A DNA stretch of 64,000 bases from Octadecabacter sp. B2R22 (GTDB lineage Bacteria > Pseudomonadota > Alphaproteobacteria > Rhodobacterales > Rhodobacteraceae), in contig NZ_JAHKQJ010000007.1 in assembly GCF_018861045.1 (NCBI RefSeq), positions 830,306 through 894,305 on the forward strand, in the 5' to 3' direction. Below are positions 17,744 to 26,645 of this stretch, one piece after another (the first letter of the stretch is position 1; each line of letters opens with the position of its first letter). Below the pieces are notes generated by a model. It worked only from the letters and a program-made list of their open reading frames with translations. It had not been told where the DNA came from and did not search any database. Both the position numbers and the translations under genes were made by a program.

Positions 17744-18245
17744 CGCTGGCCTCCTTTTCAATGATCGGTGTCAGCTCTTCTAGGATCGAATCCATCTCTG
17801 CGGCATCCGCGGCACGGGTTGCGCGCAGGGCCTCGAGTTCGGCAAGCATGGCTTTGTTGACCAAATGCGGCTCGCTCACCCCATCGGAGAGGGCTTCGCG
17901 CAACTGGCTATTGATGTCACGCAACTCGGCGTTGACCTGACGCAACCGCTGCAATTCACGATCCATACGAGCCGACCGCGACCGCCCTGCGTCTACGTTG
18001 CTTTCAAGTTCCGCAAGTTTGCCGTCTTGGCGTTCTTTCAGAAGCTTCACGCGCTCTTCGAGCTGCGCATTCGCTGTTTTCTCATCGTCGAGCATCGCAG
18101 TGAGTTCAACGACCCGTCCGCTCGCCGCCGCGTCCGGCGCTGGCGCCTCTGGGGCCGCTGAAGGGGCTTCTAGGCCTTCGACACCTTGCTTGATCCGGTC
18201 CAGCGCCGCTGAAATACGGGTTTCGAGTTGGGAAAGTTCGCTCAT
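17730..18245 (-). CDS. Coiled-coil protein upstream of ZapA (ZauP-like)
   Basis: 171 residues, almost entirely helical with heptad-like Leu/Glu/Arg patterns from residues 65-150, after an Ala/Pro-rich linker (APSAAPEAPAPDAAA) near residue 35. Start 18245 (MSELSQLETR) follows AAGGA by 8 bases. Coiled-coil genes directly upstream of zapA are known in alphaproteobacteria, where the Caulobacter ZauP protein stabilises ZapA at the Z-ring. Position, overlap and architecture suggest the same role; sequence identity was not tested. Confidence 0.7.
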   Translation of the reverse strand: MSELSQLETRISAALDRIKQGVEGLEAPSAAPEAPAPDAAASGRVVELTAMLDDEKTANAQLEERVKLLKERQDGKLAELESNVDAGRSRSARMDRELQRLRQVNAELRDINSQLREALSDGVSEPHLVNKAMLAELEALRATRAADAAEMDSILEELTPIIEKEASDATG

Positions 18246-18500
18246 TTGCCTGTCCTTTCCGGCCGCCGCATGTACCATCAAGACACACCAAACAACCGCT
18301 GAATATGGGCTTCATTCACGAATCGCGCCCAGTTCCCCCCAGACTAAGCCATGCACCCCAAAGCATCAAACGATGAAAGTTGTTCGTTATCATAGCGATA
18401 CAATGCAGCTTTCATGCGATGGCGGTGTCGCCTTGATCTTGGGGGCCGCCCTGATATGAGGCTTACAAAGCCAATACCAGCAGCATCAAGGACCGCCATC

Positions 18501-20522
18501 ATGGACATCCAAGCCCTTCGCACCGCCCACCCCGAGCACTGGATGCGCGCCGCCGCGATCCGGACCCTTACATTGGACGCCGTTGCGGCCGCCAATTCCG
18601 GCCACTCAGGCATGCCGATGGGCATGGCAGACGTAGCGACTGTGTTGTTCCAAAACCACCTGCGTTTTGACCCAAAAGCACCAAACTGGGCCGACCGTGA
18701 CCGCTTTATCCTGTCTGCGGGCCACGGCTCAATGTTGCTCTACTCCCTGCTGCACCTCACAGGGTACGAACAGGCCACGCTGCAACAGCTCAAAGACTTC
18801 CGCCAATGGGGCGCACGCACAGCGGGTCACCCTGAATACGGCCACATGGAAGGCATCGAGACCACAACTGGCCCGCTTGGTCAGGGGATTGCGAACTCGG
18901 TTGGCTTTGCGATTGCAGAAGAAATCCTGCGCGCACGCTTTGGCAAGAACGTCATCAACCACCACACCTACGTCATCGCAGGCGACGGCTGCCTGATGGA
19001 AGGCGTATCCCAAGAGGCCATCGGCCTTGCTGGCATGCAAAAGCTCGGCAACCTGATCTGCTTCTTTGACAACAACAACATCACCATCGACGGCACTGTC
19101 GATATGGCCGACATCACCGATCAGAGCGCACGTTTCGAGGCGTCCGGTTGGCATGTTCTGGAAATCGACGGCCACGACCCTGTCGCGATCGACGAAGCGA
19201 TCGTTGCCGCCAAAAACGATCCGCGCCCGTCCATGATCTCCTGCAAGACCCATATCGCTTTGGGACACGCAGCACAGGATACATCCAAAGGTCACGGCGC
19301 TTTGACGGATGCAGACCAAATGGCAGCCGCCAAAGCAGCCTATGGCTGGAACTACGGCCCCTTTGAAATCCCAGCGGATGTTAAATCCCAGTGGGAAGCC
19401 ATGGGCACACGCGGCGGGGAAGCCCGTGCAGAATGGAACGCCCAATTCGCTAAGTTGAGCAAAGCCAAGCAAGACGAATTCAACCGTGCCTTCGCCCTTG
19501 AGGCCCCAAAGAAACTGTCCGCAACAATCAAAGCGTTCAAGAAACAGGCGTCTGAAGCTGGCAAGAAGGCTGCGACGCGTTCAAGCTCCGAAAGCGTGCT
19601 GGAAGTGATCAACCCGATCATGCAGGAAACTGTAGGCGGATCTGCTGACCTAACAGGCTCCAACAACACCAAAACAGCTGACATGGGCGTGTTCACACCA
19701 GACAACCGCGATGGCCGCTACATTCACTACGGCATCCGTGAGCACGGTATGGCCGCCGCGATGAACGGTATGGTCCTACACGGCGGTATCCGCCCCTACG
19801 GCGGCACATTCATGTGTTTCACGGACTACGCCCGTGGCGCCATGCGTCTGTCTGCCTTGATGAACGTGCCAACGGTCTACGTTATGACGCACGATTCCAT
19901 CGGTCTTGGCGAAGACGGCCCGACACACCAGCCGGTTGAGCACCTCGCCATGCTACGCGCGACGCCGAACACCAACACATTCCGCCCAGCCGACAGCGTT
20001 GAAGTTGCCGAGGCTTGGGAACTTGCCCTGACATCCAAAACCACGCCATCCGTCTTGTGCCTGTCCCGTCAGGGGCTGCCAGTTGTTCGCACGGATCACA
20101 AAACCAAGAACATGACCGCACAAGGTGCATATGTTCTGGCTGACGCCGAAAACGGCAAACGCCAAGCGATCCTAATGGCGACAGGTTCTGAGGTCGCGGT
20201 TGCGATGGCCGCGCGTGACATCCTTGAGGCCGAAGGCATCGGGACACGCGTTGTGTCCATGCCATGTTGGGAACTCTTTGAGGCGCAAGACGAAAGCATC
20301 CGTAAGCGCGTGTTGCCAGGTGGCCCTGTGCGCGTCGCTATCGAAGCTGGCGTGCGTCTTGGTTGGGACAAATGGTTGCTCGGCGAACGTGGCCGTGAAG
20401 CCAAAGCTGGGTTCATTGGTATGGACAGCTTCGGTGCGTCCGCCCCTGCCCCAGAACTGTTCGAAAAGTTCGGCATCACCGCAGAAGCAACCGCACAAAA
20501 AGTGCGCGACCTTCTCGGCTAA
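18501..20522 (+). CDS. tkt: Transketolase
   Basis: 673 residues. The thiamine-diphosphate motif [18 protein letters not shown] begins near residue 155, the N-terminal [10 protein letters not shown] region near 35, and the pyrimidine-domain [15 protein letters not shown] near 410. It moves two-carbon units in the non-oxidative pentose phosphate pathway and can serve the Calvin cycle. ATG 18501 follows AAGGA by 8 bases; a longer frame to 18414 is rejected. The 255-base divergent region toward the zapA operon (18246-18500) holds both promoters but no clear operator. Confidence 0.96.
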   Translation: MDIQALRTAHPEHWMRAAAIRTLTLDAVAAANSGHSGMPMGMADVATVLFQNHLRFDPKAPNWADRDRFILSAGHGSMLLYSLLHLTGYEQATLQQLKDFRQWGARTAGHPEYGHMEGIETTTGPLGQGIANSVGFAIAEEILRARFGKNVINHHTYVIAGDGCLMEGVSQEAIGLAGMQKLGNLICFFDNNNITIDGTVDMADITDQSARFEASGWHVLEIDGHDPVAIDEAIVAAKNDPRPSMISCKTHIALGHAAQDTSKGHGALTDADQMAAAKAAYGWNYGPFEIPADVKSQWEAMGTRGGEARAEWNAQFAKLSKAKQDEFNRAFALEAPKKLSATIKAFKKQASEAGKKAATRSSSESVLEVINPIMQETVGGSADLTGSNNTKTADMGVFTPDNRDGRYIHYGIREHGMAAAMNGMVLHGGIRPYGGTFMCFTDYARGAMRLSALMNVPTVYVMTHDSIGLGEDGPTHQPVEHLAMLRATPNTNTFRPADSVEVAEAWELALTSKTTPSVLCLSRQGLPVVRTDHKTKNMTAQGAYVLADAENGKRQAILMATGSEVAVAMAARDILEAEGIGTRVVSMPCWELFEAQDESIRKRVLPGGPVRVAIEAGVRLGWDKWLLGERGREAKAGFIGMDSFGASAPAPELFEKFGITAEATAQKVRDLLG

Positions 20523-20530
20523 ACGATGTG

Positions 20531-20572
20531 CGGGCCACGGTTCCGGGCGATGCTCTGGATTGTGGCCCGTTT
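20531..20572 (+). terminator. Hairpin after tkt, weak terminator
   Basis: CGGGCCAC (20531-20538) pairs with GTGGCCCG (20562-20569) around a 23-base loop, followed by only TTT. It probably attenuates read-through into the lipoprotein gene. Confidence 0.4.
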
Positions 20573-20609
20573 CATGTCTGTTAGCATAGCGCAAAGAGGA
20601 GGCCACATT

Positions 20610-21206
20610 ATGATCCGCATTGCCGCTCTGCTAACCACCGCCGTCCTCGCAATGACGGCCTGCGCCCCTCAAGTGGGGCTTAATTCCCAGCAAGTGACCC
20701 CGTCGGGGCTTCAACCTGGCAACGCGGGCTTTAGTGTGGTTGCAGCGGGATCGCCGACAGGGTTCGCGGTTGACCAGTTCGCGATTGGTGTTCTGAACGG
20801 ATTGCAAACCGTATCTATTGCCGAAAAGCGTGAATACTGCGGCTATATCTGGCAGGATCAATTCGGCCAGTTGCAAGCCACTGTCCCTGTTGCCGGCACG
20901 CGCACGGGCTGTGAAATGAACGAGCCCCAGATCGGCACCGGTATCCTTGCCAGCTATCACACCCACGGCGCTTATTCCCCGCGCCTGAGGGGCGAAATAC
21001 CGTCTGGGATCGATCTGCAGGGGGATTTCAACTACGGCATAAACGGCTATGTCTCAACGCCGGGCGGACGTGTTTGGCTGAATGACTATGCCACCCGCAG
21101 CACGCGCCAACTGTGCGGTCGTGCCTGCGTTTTTTCTGACACCGGATACGATGACCGCTACGATGCCGATATCCAGCAGTCCTATTCACAGTCTCAGGTG
21201 TACTGA
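20610..21206 (+). CDS. DUF4329-type lipoprotein
   Basis: 198 residues from the ATG at 20610, which has GAGGAGG 9 bases upstream. The N-terminal lipobox LAMTAC places the lipidated Cys at residue 16. The mature part carries CGYIWQDQFGQLQATVPVAGT followed by SYHTHGAY, the His-x-His layout typical of DUF4329/JAB-like metallo-isopeptidase folds. Cysteines at CGRAC and earlier may form disulfides in the periplasm. Whether it has peptidase activity is unknown; the usual downstream Ser/Asp is not clear. Confidence 0.7.
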   Translation: MIRIAALLTTAVLAMTACAPQVGLNSQQVTPSGLQPGNAGFSVVAAGSPTGFAVDQFAIGVLNGLQTVSIAEKREYCGYIWQDQFGQLQATVPVAGTRTGCEMNEPQIGTGILASYHTHGAYSPRLRGEIPSGIDLQGDFNYGINGYVSTPGGRVWLNDYATRSTRQLCGRACVFSDTGYDDRYDADIQQSYSQSQVY

Positions 21207-21218
21207 CTCACGCGCCGT

Positions 21219-22187
21219 TTAATGCGCCGCTTTGCCACCACCAAAGAGCGGGGCAATCACACGGGTCACGATCGGGATTAGGACCAACCCGACAGCCAAC
21301 CCAAGCACCCCGTCCGCAAAGGCCGTCACAGCCCAATTGCCAAAGCCACTGTCGCCCGCAATCGTATGAGACAGATCTTTGATAAAGCCGTAAGGCTGTG
21401 CCCACCCCAAGAACGCGCTGTCATGCAGGCCGTGTACAATGATCGATCCACCGACCCAAAGCATCGCCGCCGTTCCGACAACGGACAGAACCGTCAGAAG
21501 ATGCGGCATCCCGTGCACCAGACCTTTGCCCAAAGACCGACCAAAACCCGTCTTGCCGTTCAACGCGAACCATGCGCCGACGTCATCCATCTTAACGATC
21601 AAAGCGACCGTTCCGTAGACAACGATGGTAATCGCAATGGCCACCGCAGCAAGCGTCATGCCTTGCAGCATGAGGCTCGCTTCGGGGAATTCTTCGACAA
21701 TACTGTTCAGCGAAATCGTCATGATTTCTGCAGACAAAATGAAATCGGTTTTGATCGCGCCTTTGACGCGGGTTTCTTCCAGATGTGCCGGATCACCGAC
21801 ATCCATATCCGCCTCTACGTGGGAATCCCCATGGGGCACCAACACGTGATAGATTTTCTCGGCGCCCTCAAAACATAGATAAAGACCGCCCAGCATCAAC
21901 AGCGGGATCAACAGCACTGGTGCAAAGGCCTTAAGCAGCATCGCCACCGGAAGCAGGATCACGAGTTTACTAAAGAAAGACGCACGTGCGATTTTCCAGA
22001 TGATCGGCAGTTCACGCTTTGGGTTTAGGCCCGTGACGTATTTCGGTGTGACCGCAGCATCATCAATGATGACACCGGCCGCCTTGGTCCCTGCTTTGGC
22101 TGCCATGCCTGCGACGTCATCAATACTCGTCGCTGCAATCCGCGTCAGCGCCGCAACATCATCTAACAGGGCAATCAAACCGCTCAT
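21219..22187 (-). CDS. DUF808 family inner-membrane protein (YedI-like)
   Basis: 322 residues. The N-terminal SGLIALLDDVAALTRIAATSIDDVA is the DUF808 hallmark, followed by a polar AAVTPKYVTGLNP stretch and about six to eight membrane segments, including LYLCFEGAEKIYHV. The role of this family is not established. It is convergent with the lipoprotein gene, 12 bases apart, and its promoter faces the gap operator region. Confidence 0.88.
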   Translation of the reverse strand: MSGLIALLDDVAALTRIAATSIDDVAGMAAKAGTKAAGVIIDDAAVTPKYVTGLNPKRELPIIWKIARASFFSKLVILLPVAMLLKAFAPVLLIPLLMLGGLYLCFEGAEKIYHVLVPHGDSHVEADMDVGDPAHLEETRVKGAIKTDFILSAEIMTISLNSIVEEFPEASLMLQGMTLAAVAIAITIVVYGTVALIVKMDDVGAWFALNGKTGFGRSLGKGLVHGMPHLLTVLSVVGTAAMLWVGGSIIVHGLHDSAFLGWAQPYGFIKDLSHTIAGDSGFGNWAVTAFADGVLGLAVGLVLIPIVTRVIAPLFGGGKAAH

Positions 22188-22319
22188 CTTTAAGTCTCCA
22201 ACTGGTGTTGCGCCAAATTAGCCATCACAGCGCGGGCCGCAAGGCCTGACGTGGGTACAGGGGTCATTGACGCCATGCTGATTCTTTGCGGCTGCAAGAA
22301 TGCTGCAGCTGCACCAACG

Positions 22320-22394
22320 GTTAGCGCAAACGTCCCGCTGCGCCCCAAAAGTGTTAGCGCAAACCTGTCGTAACACGGCACGGTTAACGCTAAC
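22320..22394. promoter_or_regulatory. Three LacI-type operator repeats before the first gap gene
   Basis: GTTAGCGCAAAC at 22320-22331 and again at 22353-22364, and the fuller palindrome GTTAACGCTAAC at 22383-22394. The starts are 33 and 30 bases apart, close to three helical turns, so a regulator could bind all on one face. The central CG with GTTA/TAAC arms is the form of LacI-family operators. Regulators such as CceR control central carbon genes in Rhodobacter; assignment here is inference. Confidence 0.6.
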
Positions 22395-22480
22395 ATGCTG
22401 AAAGATAGTCATATTTCCCTTGGTCACAGCACAGCATCCCCCTAGAACGAGGCAAATCGAAAACCTGAGGGAAATCAGAC

Positions 22481-23482
22481 ATGACCGTCACTGTAGGTAT
22501 CAACGGATTTGGCCGAATTGGCCGCTGCACGCTGTCTCATATCGCTGAAAGCGCGCGTAACGACATTCAAGTCGTCAAGATCAACGCGACAGGCCCGGTC
22601 GAAACCAATGCGCACCTGCTGCGTTATGACAGTGTTCACGGTCGCTTCCCGGGTGAAATTACGGTCAATGACGGCAAGCTCGACCTTGGACGCGGCCCAA
22701 TCGACATGATGTCTACATACGATCCTACCGAATTGGACTGGGAGGGTTGCGATGTGGTTCTGGAATGCACAGGTCAGTTCAACGACGGTGAGAAATCTAA
22801 AGTTCACCTCGACCGCGGTGCGGGCAAGGTTTTGATCTCTGCCCCCGCAACGAATGTCGACAAAACCATCGTTTACGGCGTGAACCACCGCGATCTGGAA
22901 AAACAGGACCGCATGGTGTCCAACGGGTCCTGCACGACAAACTGCCTCGCGCCGCTTGTTAAAGTGTTGAACGATTCAATCGGCATTGATCGCGGCTTGA
23001 TGACGACAATTCACAGCTACACAGGTGATCAGCCGACATTGGACCGCCGCCACAGCGATCTATACCGCGCGCGCGCTGCTGCGATGGCCATGATCCCGAC
23101 GTCCACAGGCGCCGCAAAAGCCCTCTCCCTCGTGCTGCCTGAAATGGCCGGCAAACTGGACGGCACCGCGATGCGGGTCCCTACTCCGAACGTGTCTTGT
23201 GTTGATCTGACATTTGAAGCTGCCAAAGACGTGACCGTTGCAGACGTAAACGAAGTCGTCGCAGAAGCGTGCTCCGGTCACATGGGCATGGTCATGTCAT
23301 ACGATCCGGAACCCAAAGTTTCGATCGACTTCAACCACACGCCGCACTCCTCGATCTTTGCGCCTGACCAAACCAAGGTCATCGGCGGACGCACCGTTCG
23401 CGTGCTGGCCTGGTATGACAATGAATGGGGCTTTAGCGTTCGGATGGCTGACGTTGCCGCACACATGGGCCGCTTGAACTAG
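22481..23482 (+). CDS. Glyceraldehyde-3-phosphate dehydrogenase, type I (copy 1)
   Basis: 333 residues with catalytic Cys in [12 protein letters not shown] and the INGFGRIGR Rossmann start. The segment after the second strand reads KINATGPVETN, with Ala where NAD-dependent enzymes have Asp32, and the S-loop has LDRRHSD in place of Leu187-Pro188. These changes point to relaxed or NADP-preferring cofactor use, by analogy with known GAPDH mutants and photosynthetic or gluconeogenic forms. A role in gluconeogenesis or the Calvin direction is possible. Preceded by three LacI-type operators. Confidence 0.93.
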   Translation: MTVTVGINGFGRIGRCTLSHIAESARNDIQVVKINATGPVETNAHLLRYDSVHGRFPGEITVNDGKLDLGRGPIDMMSTYDPTELDWEGCDVVLECTGQFNDGEKSKVHLDRGAGKVLISAPATNVDKTIVYGVNHRDLEKQDRMVSNGSCTTNCLAPLVKVLNDSIGIDRGLMTTIHSYTGDQPTLDRRHSDLYRARAAAMAMIPTSTGAAKALSLVLPEMAGKLDGTAMRVPTPNVSCVDLTFEAAKDVTVADVNEVVAEACSGHMGMVMSYDPEPKVSIDFNHTPHSSIFAPDQTKVIGGRTVRVLAWYDNEWGFSVRMADVAAHMGRLN

Positions 23483-23534
23483 GTCAAAGTTTCGCCCGAA
23501 AGCAATGATAGGTCTCCGGTCAACGGAGGCTCCT

Positions 23535-24386
23535 TTGGCTGATATTTCAACCGACAAATATCTCATGATCGACGCGAAAGCGTTGCTGAAACAAAAGCTA
23601 ATTCGCAGCTACCTGCGGACGGCGCTGGGTTTTGGCAGTTTTGGGCTGGCCGCATCTCTTATCTACTCGGCGTTTGAACACCACGATGCGGGTTATAGCC
23701 TTCTCGCCCTAGTTACAGCCATCTTCTCCTTTCTCATATTGATCGGCTACACGCCTCGAAACGTCTTTGGATTGCTCCTTAGTGGGCGGGACTACTGGCC
23801 CACGACATCGATCCACGACACTTCAATAAAACGCGCCCGCGTCGCAGCGGCTCATTCGGCCATTCGGACCGGAGAAAACCTCGGGCCGGATGTCTTCCAC
23901 ATGCGGCGCCGGTTAAAAATTCTACTGATCCTTCGCCTTTTGGCGGCCGTTGCGATTCTCATGATCTGGATCTCACTGCGGTGGTTTGATCAACAGAACA
24001 AACGCGCGGCTCACTTCGAACGCTTCGGAACCTACCAAGGCGTTTCAATCCTAGTCGATCTTGACGGAAACGAAACCATTACAGTCGACCCAAACGCAAG
24101 CCAACTTTCAGTCGCCACCCGCGTTGAACAACCGCCCCGCACGTATCCCGAGCGCCCCACGGTGCAGCCAGCCCCTACTCCTCCGCCTGACGATGCACCC
24201 GACACGACCCCACCAGTCAATCGCACTCCAATCATCCCTCCGAACCCGCCTCTGCCGTCCTACTGGCCCGCAATCACACCAGGCTATTCGGCAAAGATTT
24301 ACGACCGCACTGCATCAGGCGGCTTGGAGCTAATCGAAATTCGCCTTCAATATGCTGACGGAAAGATGTACGCAGTGGGTCCATGA
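23535..24386 (+). CDS. Membrane protein of unknown function between the gap genes
   Basis: 283 residues from a TTG at 23535, chosen because GGAGG lies 5 bases before it; an ATG at 23505 has no such site. Two adjacent membrane helices lie around residues 25-75, with a third near 140-160 (LLILRLLAAVAILMIWISL). The C-terminal 120 residues are probably periplasmic: a short beta region, a proline-rich linker (about 200-240), and a small terminal domain. I recognise no family. Its TGA overlaps the start of the next small gene. Confidence 0.7.
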   Translation: MADISTDKYLMIDAKALLKQKLIRSYLRTALGFGSFGLAASLIYSAFEHHDAGYSLLALVTAIFSFLILIGYTPRNVFGLLLSGRDYWPTTSIHDTSIKRARVAAAHSAIRTGENLGPDVFHMRRRLKILLILRLLAAVAILMIWISLRWFDQQNKRAAHFERFGTYQGVSILVDLDGNETITVDPNASQLSVATRVEQPPRTYPERPTVQPAPTPPPDDAPDTTPPVNRTPIIPPNPPLPSYWPAITPGYSAKIYDRTASGGLELIEIRLQYADGKMYAVGP

Positions 24387-24526
24387 CCACTAAACTTTCG
24401 ATCATCCTTATCCTGCTCATCGTAGGGTTCTTTGTACTGGACCATTACGTCCTGCATCTTGATGCAGGGGTGTTCCTTGCCAAAAAAGGTATCGAATTGA
24501 TCAACTATCTCGCGATCTGGCGCTAA
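24383..24526 (+). CDS. 47-residue membrane protein before the second gap gene
   Basis: A short frame with ATGA overlap to the previous gene. It encodes an N-terminal helix (LSIILILLIVGFFVLDHYVL), a short polar turn, and a second amphipathic segment ending FLAKKGIELINYLAIWR. From memory, similar 45-50-residue proteins ending in an aromatic FWR/IWR motif stand before gap in related bacteria, but I could not check this. The gap2 start is 102 bases further on. Function unknown. Confidence 0.65.
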   Translation: MTTKLSIILILLIVGFFVLDHYVLHLDAGVFLAKKGIELINYLAIWR

Positions 24527-24565
24527 AACTCCTCCATGGGTTGACCTTCTCGCGATTTTGGGGAT

Positions 24566-24577
24566 GTTAGCGCCAAC
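24566..24577. promoter_or_regulatory. LacI-type operator before the second gap gene
   Basis: GTTAGCGCCAAC (within TGTTAGCGCCAACA) repeats the motif found three times before the first gap gene, 52 bases upstream of this gene's ATG. It suggests that one regulator controls both paralogues. Confidence 0.55.
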
Positions 24578-24628
24578 AGTGGCTGCATTCCGACGCCACG
24601 TTTCGCTGACCAAACTGTGGAGGCTCCC

Positions 24629-25630
24629 ATGACCGTAAAAGTAGCAATCAACGGCTTTGGCCGCATCGGCCGCAATATCTTGCGCGCCATTATCGAATCC
24701 GGCCGCACTGACATCGAAGTCATCGCCATCAACGATCTTGGCCCTGTTGAGACAAACGCGCACCTATTGCAGTTTGATTCCGTTCATGGCCGTTTCCCTG
24801 CAAAGGTAACAACCACCGAAGACACCATCGATGTTGGCCGTGGCCCAATACGCGTCACAGCCTTGCGCAACCCTGCTGACCTACCTTGGGGCGACGTCGA
24901 CATCGTAATGGAATGCACAGGTATCTTCACAAGCAAAGAAGCCTGCCAAGCGCACCTTGAAAACGGCGCAAGCCGCGTGCTGATCTCTGCTCCAGGCAAA
25001 GACGCGGACAAAACAATCGTTTACGGTGTGAACGACCACCTTTTGACATCTGACGATATCGTCGTGTCCAACGCATCATGCACAACGAACTGCTTGGCCC
25101 CTGTTGTTAAAGTCCTCAACGATGCAATCGGCATCAAAAAAGGCTTCATGACAACGATCCACAGCTATACCGGCGATCAGCCGACGCTGGATACCATGCA
25201 TAAAGACCTCTACCGCGCCCGCGCCGCGGCTTTGTCCATGATCCCGACATCCACTGGTGCAGCCAAGGCTGTTGGCCTCGTCCTGCCTGAACTGGCGGGC
25301 AAACTGGACGGCGTCGCAATCCGCGTCCCTACTCCAAATGTATCGGCTGTAGACCTGACGTTCGAACCAACCCGCGACACAACCGTGGAAGAAGTAAACG
25401 CCGCCATCCGCGCTGCGGCAGACGGCCCGCTGAAAGGCGTACTGGCCTATACGGACCTCCCGATGGTGAGCTGTGATTTCAACCACGACCCGGCGTCGTC
25501 CACTTTCCACATGGACCAAACCAAGGTCATGGAAGGCGACATGGTTCGTATCCTGACGTGGTATGACAACGAATGGGGCTTCTCCAACCGGATGAGCGAC
25601 ACAGCCGTTGCTATGGGCAAATTGATCTAA
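24629..25630 (+). CDS. gap: Glyceraldehyde-3-phosphate dehydrogenase, type I (copy 2)
   Basis: 333 residues. The ATG at 24629 has GGAGG 7 bases before it. Catalytic Cys lies in [23 protein letters not shown] keeps the Asp equivalent to Asp32, so NAD use is expected, and the S-loop reads LDTMHKD as in ordinary bacterial glycolytic enzymes. It interconverts glyceraldehyde 3-phosphate and 1,3-bisphosphoglycerate in the cytosol. It differs from copy 1 mainly at the cofactor pocket. Confidence 0.95.
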   Translation: MTVKVAINGFGRIGRNILRAIIESGRTDIEVIAINDLGPVETNAHLLQFDSVHGRFPAKVTTTEDTIDVGRGPIRVTALRNPADLPWGDVDIVMECTGIFTSKEACQAHLENGASRVLISAPGKDADKTIVYGVNDHLLTSDDIVVSNASCTTNCLAPVVKVLNDAIGIKKGFMTTIHSYTGDQPTLDTMHKDLYRARAAALSMIPTSTGAAKAVGLVLPELAGKLDGVAIRVPTPNVSAVDLTFEPTRDTTVEEVNAAIRAAADGPLKGVLAYTDLPMVSCDFNHDPASSTFHMDQTKVMEGDMVRILTWYDNEWGFSNRMSDTAVAMGKLI

Positions 25631-25657
25631 AGTCCGCCCTCGATTAAATTCTAAAAA

Positions 25658-25683
25658 GGCCTCCCAATCGGGAGGTCTTTTTT
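25658..25683 (+). terminator. Rho-independent terminator of the gap locus
   Basis: Eight-pair stem GGCCTCCC/GGGAGGTC with one G-T wobble and a 4-base loop (AATC), followed by six T. Confidence 0.88.
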
Positions 25684-25858
25684 GTTTCAGAGTTTAACGT
25701 TGATCGTCAGAGAAACGAAATTAAATATTTTCAATAGGTTAAGACACACCCATGCACTCAACGCATAGCGGGCTTTGAAATTTTAGCGCTACCGCTGCAG
25801 CGCAGCATCCCTATGTTCAATGGCAAGACAACATACAAACCGAACCAAGGAGATAGAC

Positions 25859-26020
25859 ATGACATTGATGAACACACTCCGTGACCGCCTCGCAAAACGT
25901 GCAGCTTACAACCGGACACGTGACGCAATCGCACATTTGCCAACAGAACGCGCGATTGAAGACCTCGGAATTTTCCCATCCGACGCTGACAAGATCGCAA
26001 CGCGCGCAGTTTACGGCTAA
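25859..26020 (+). CDS. DUF1127-like small protein
   Basis: 53 residues, with AAGGAGA 6 bases before the ATG. The second half, AIAHLPTERAIEDLGIFPSDADKIATRAVYG, matches the C-terminal part of DUF1127 proteins in Rhodobacterales. Members of this family in Rhodobacter are small basic RNA-associated proteins linked to stress responses; this copy is less arginine-rich. It is a single-gene unit with its own terminator, and its upstream region (25687-25858) is AT-rich with a single TTTAGCGCTA half-operator near 25782. Confidence 0.78.
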   Translation: MTLMNTLRDRLAKRAAYNRTRDAIAHLPTERAIEDLGIFPSDADKIATRAVYG

Positions 26021-26047
26021 GCCAACATACGGCTTTACAGACATTCA

Positions 26048-26078
26048 ACGCCCCGCCCGTCAATCGGTGGGGTGTTTT
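26048..26078 (+). terminator. Terminator of the DUF1127 gene
   Basis: ACGCCCCGCC (26048-26057) pairs with GGTGGGGTGT (26066-26075) with two wobbles, then TTT CGTTT. Confidence 0.65.
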
Positions 26079-26082
26079 CGTT

Positions 26083-26583
26083 TCAGGATGTCTTTTGCAA
26101 CCGTTCTTTAAGCGCGACATTGACTGCCGAGGGGACAAACTTACTGACATCCCCGTCGAGCCGCGCGATTTCCTTGACCAACTTACTGGCAATCGCCTGA
26201 TGTTGGGCATCGGCCATTAAGAACACGGTTTCAACGCTGGCGTCCAATTGGCGGTTCATGCCAACCATTTGATATTCGTACTCAAAATCAGCCACAGCCC
26301 GAAGACCGCGCACAATAATAGATGCCCCGACATCTTTTGCGCAATCGATCAGCAGGTTTTCAAACGGATGCGCGACGATCTCGCACCCAGTCTTGGAAGA
26401 CAGCTCTGCGCATTCCTGTTCAATCATCGCCACACGTTCTTCTAAGGAAAACATTGGCCCCTTGTCGCGGTTAATCGCAACGCCGATGACCAGCTTATCC
26501 ACGAGCGAACAGGCCCGCTGGATAATGTCCAAATGCCCGAGTGTTACGGGATCAAACGTCCCTGGATAAAGACCGATACGCAT
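26083..26583 (-). CDS. coaD: Phosphopantetheine adenylyltransferase
   Basis: 166 residues. The nucleotidyltransferase motif PGTFDPVTLGHLDII is at the N-terminus and the VRGLRAVADFEYEYQM and LMADAQHQAIAS segments follow. It forms dephospho-CoA from 4'-phosphopantetheine and ATP. Start 26583 (MRIGLYPGTFDP) is the family start; a frame to 26604 is longer without support. It lies alone on the minus strand, 62 bases after the CBS protein gene, which runs in the same direction. Confidence 0.95.
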   Translation of the reverse strand: MRIGLYPGTFDPVTLGHLDIIQRACSLVDKLVIGVAINRDKGPMFSLEERVAMIEQECAELSSKTGCEIVAHPFENLLIDCAKDVGASIIVRGLRAVADFEYEYQMVGMNRQLDASVETVFLMADAQHQAIASKLVKEIARLDGDVSKFVPSAVNVALKERLQKTS

Positions 26584-26645
26584 AGATGTTCCCCAAAAAG
26601 CCAATGCGAGGTGTCTTTCCTCGCCTCCCCGTGTTGGCAGGCGTT

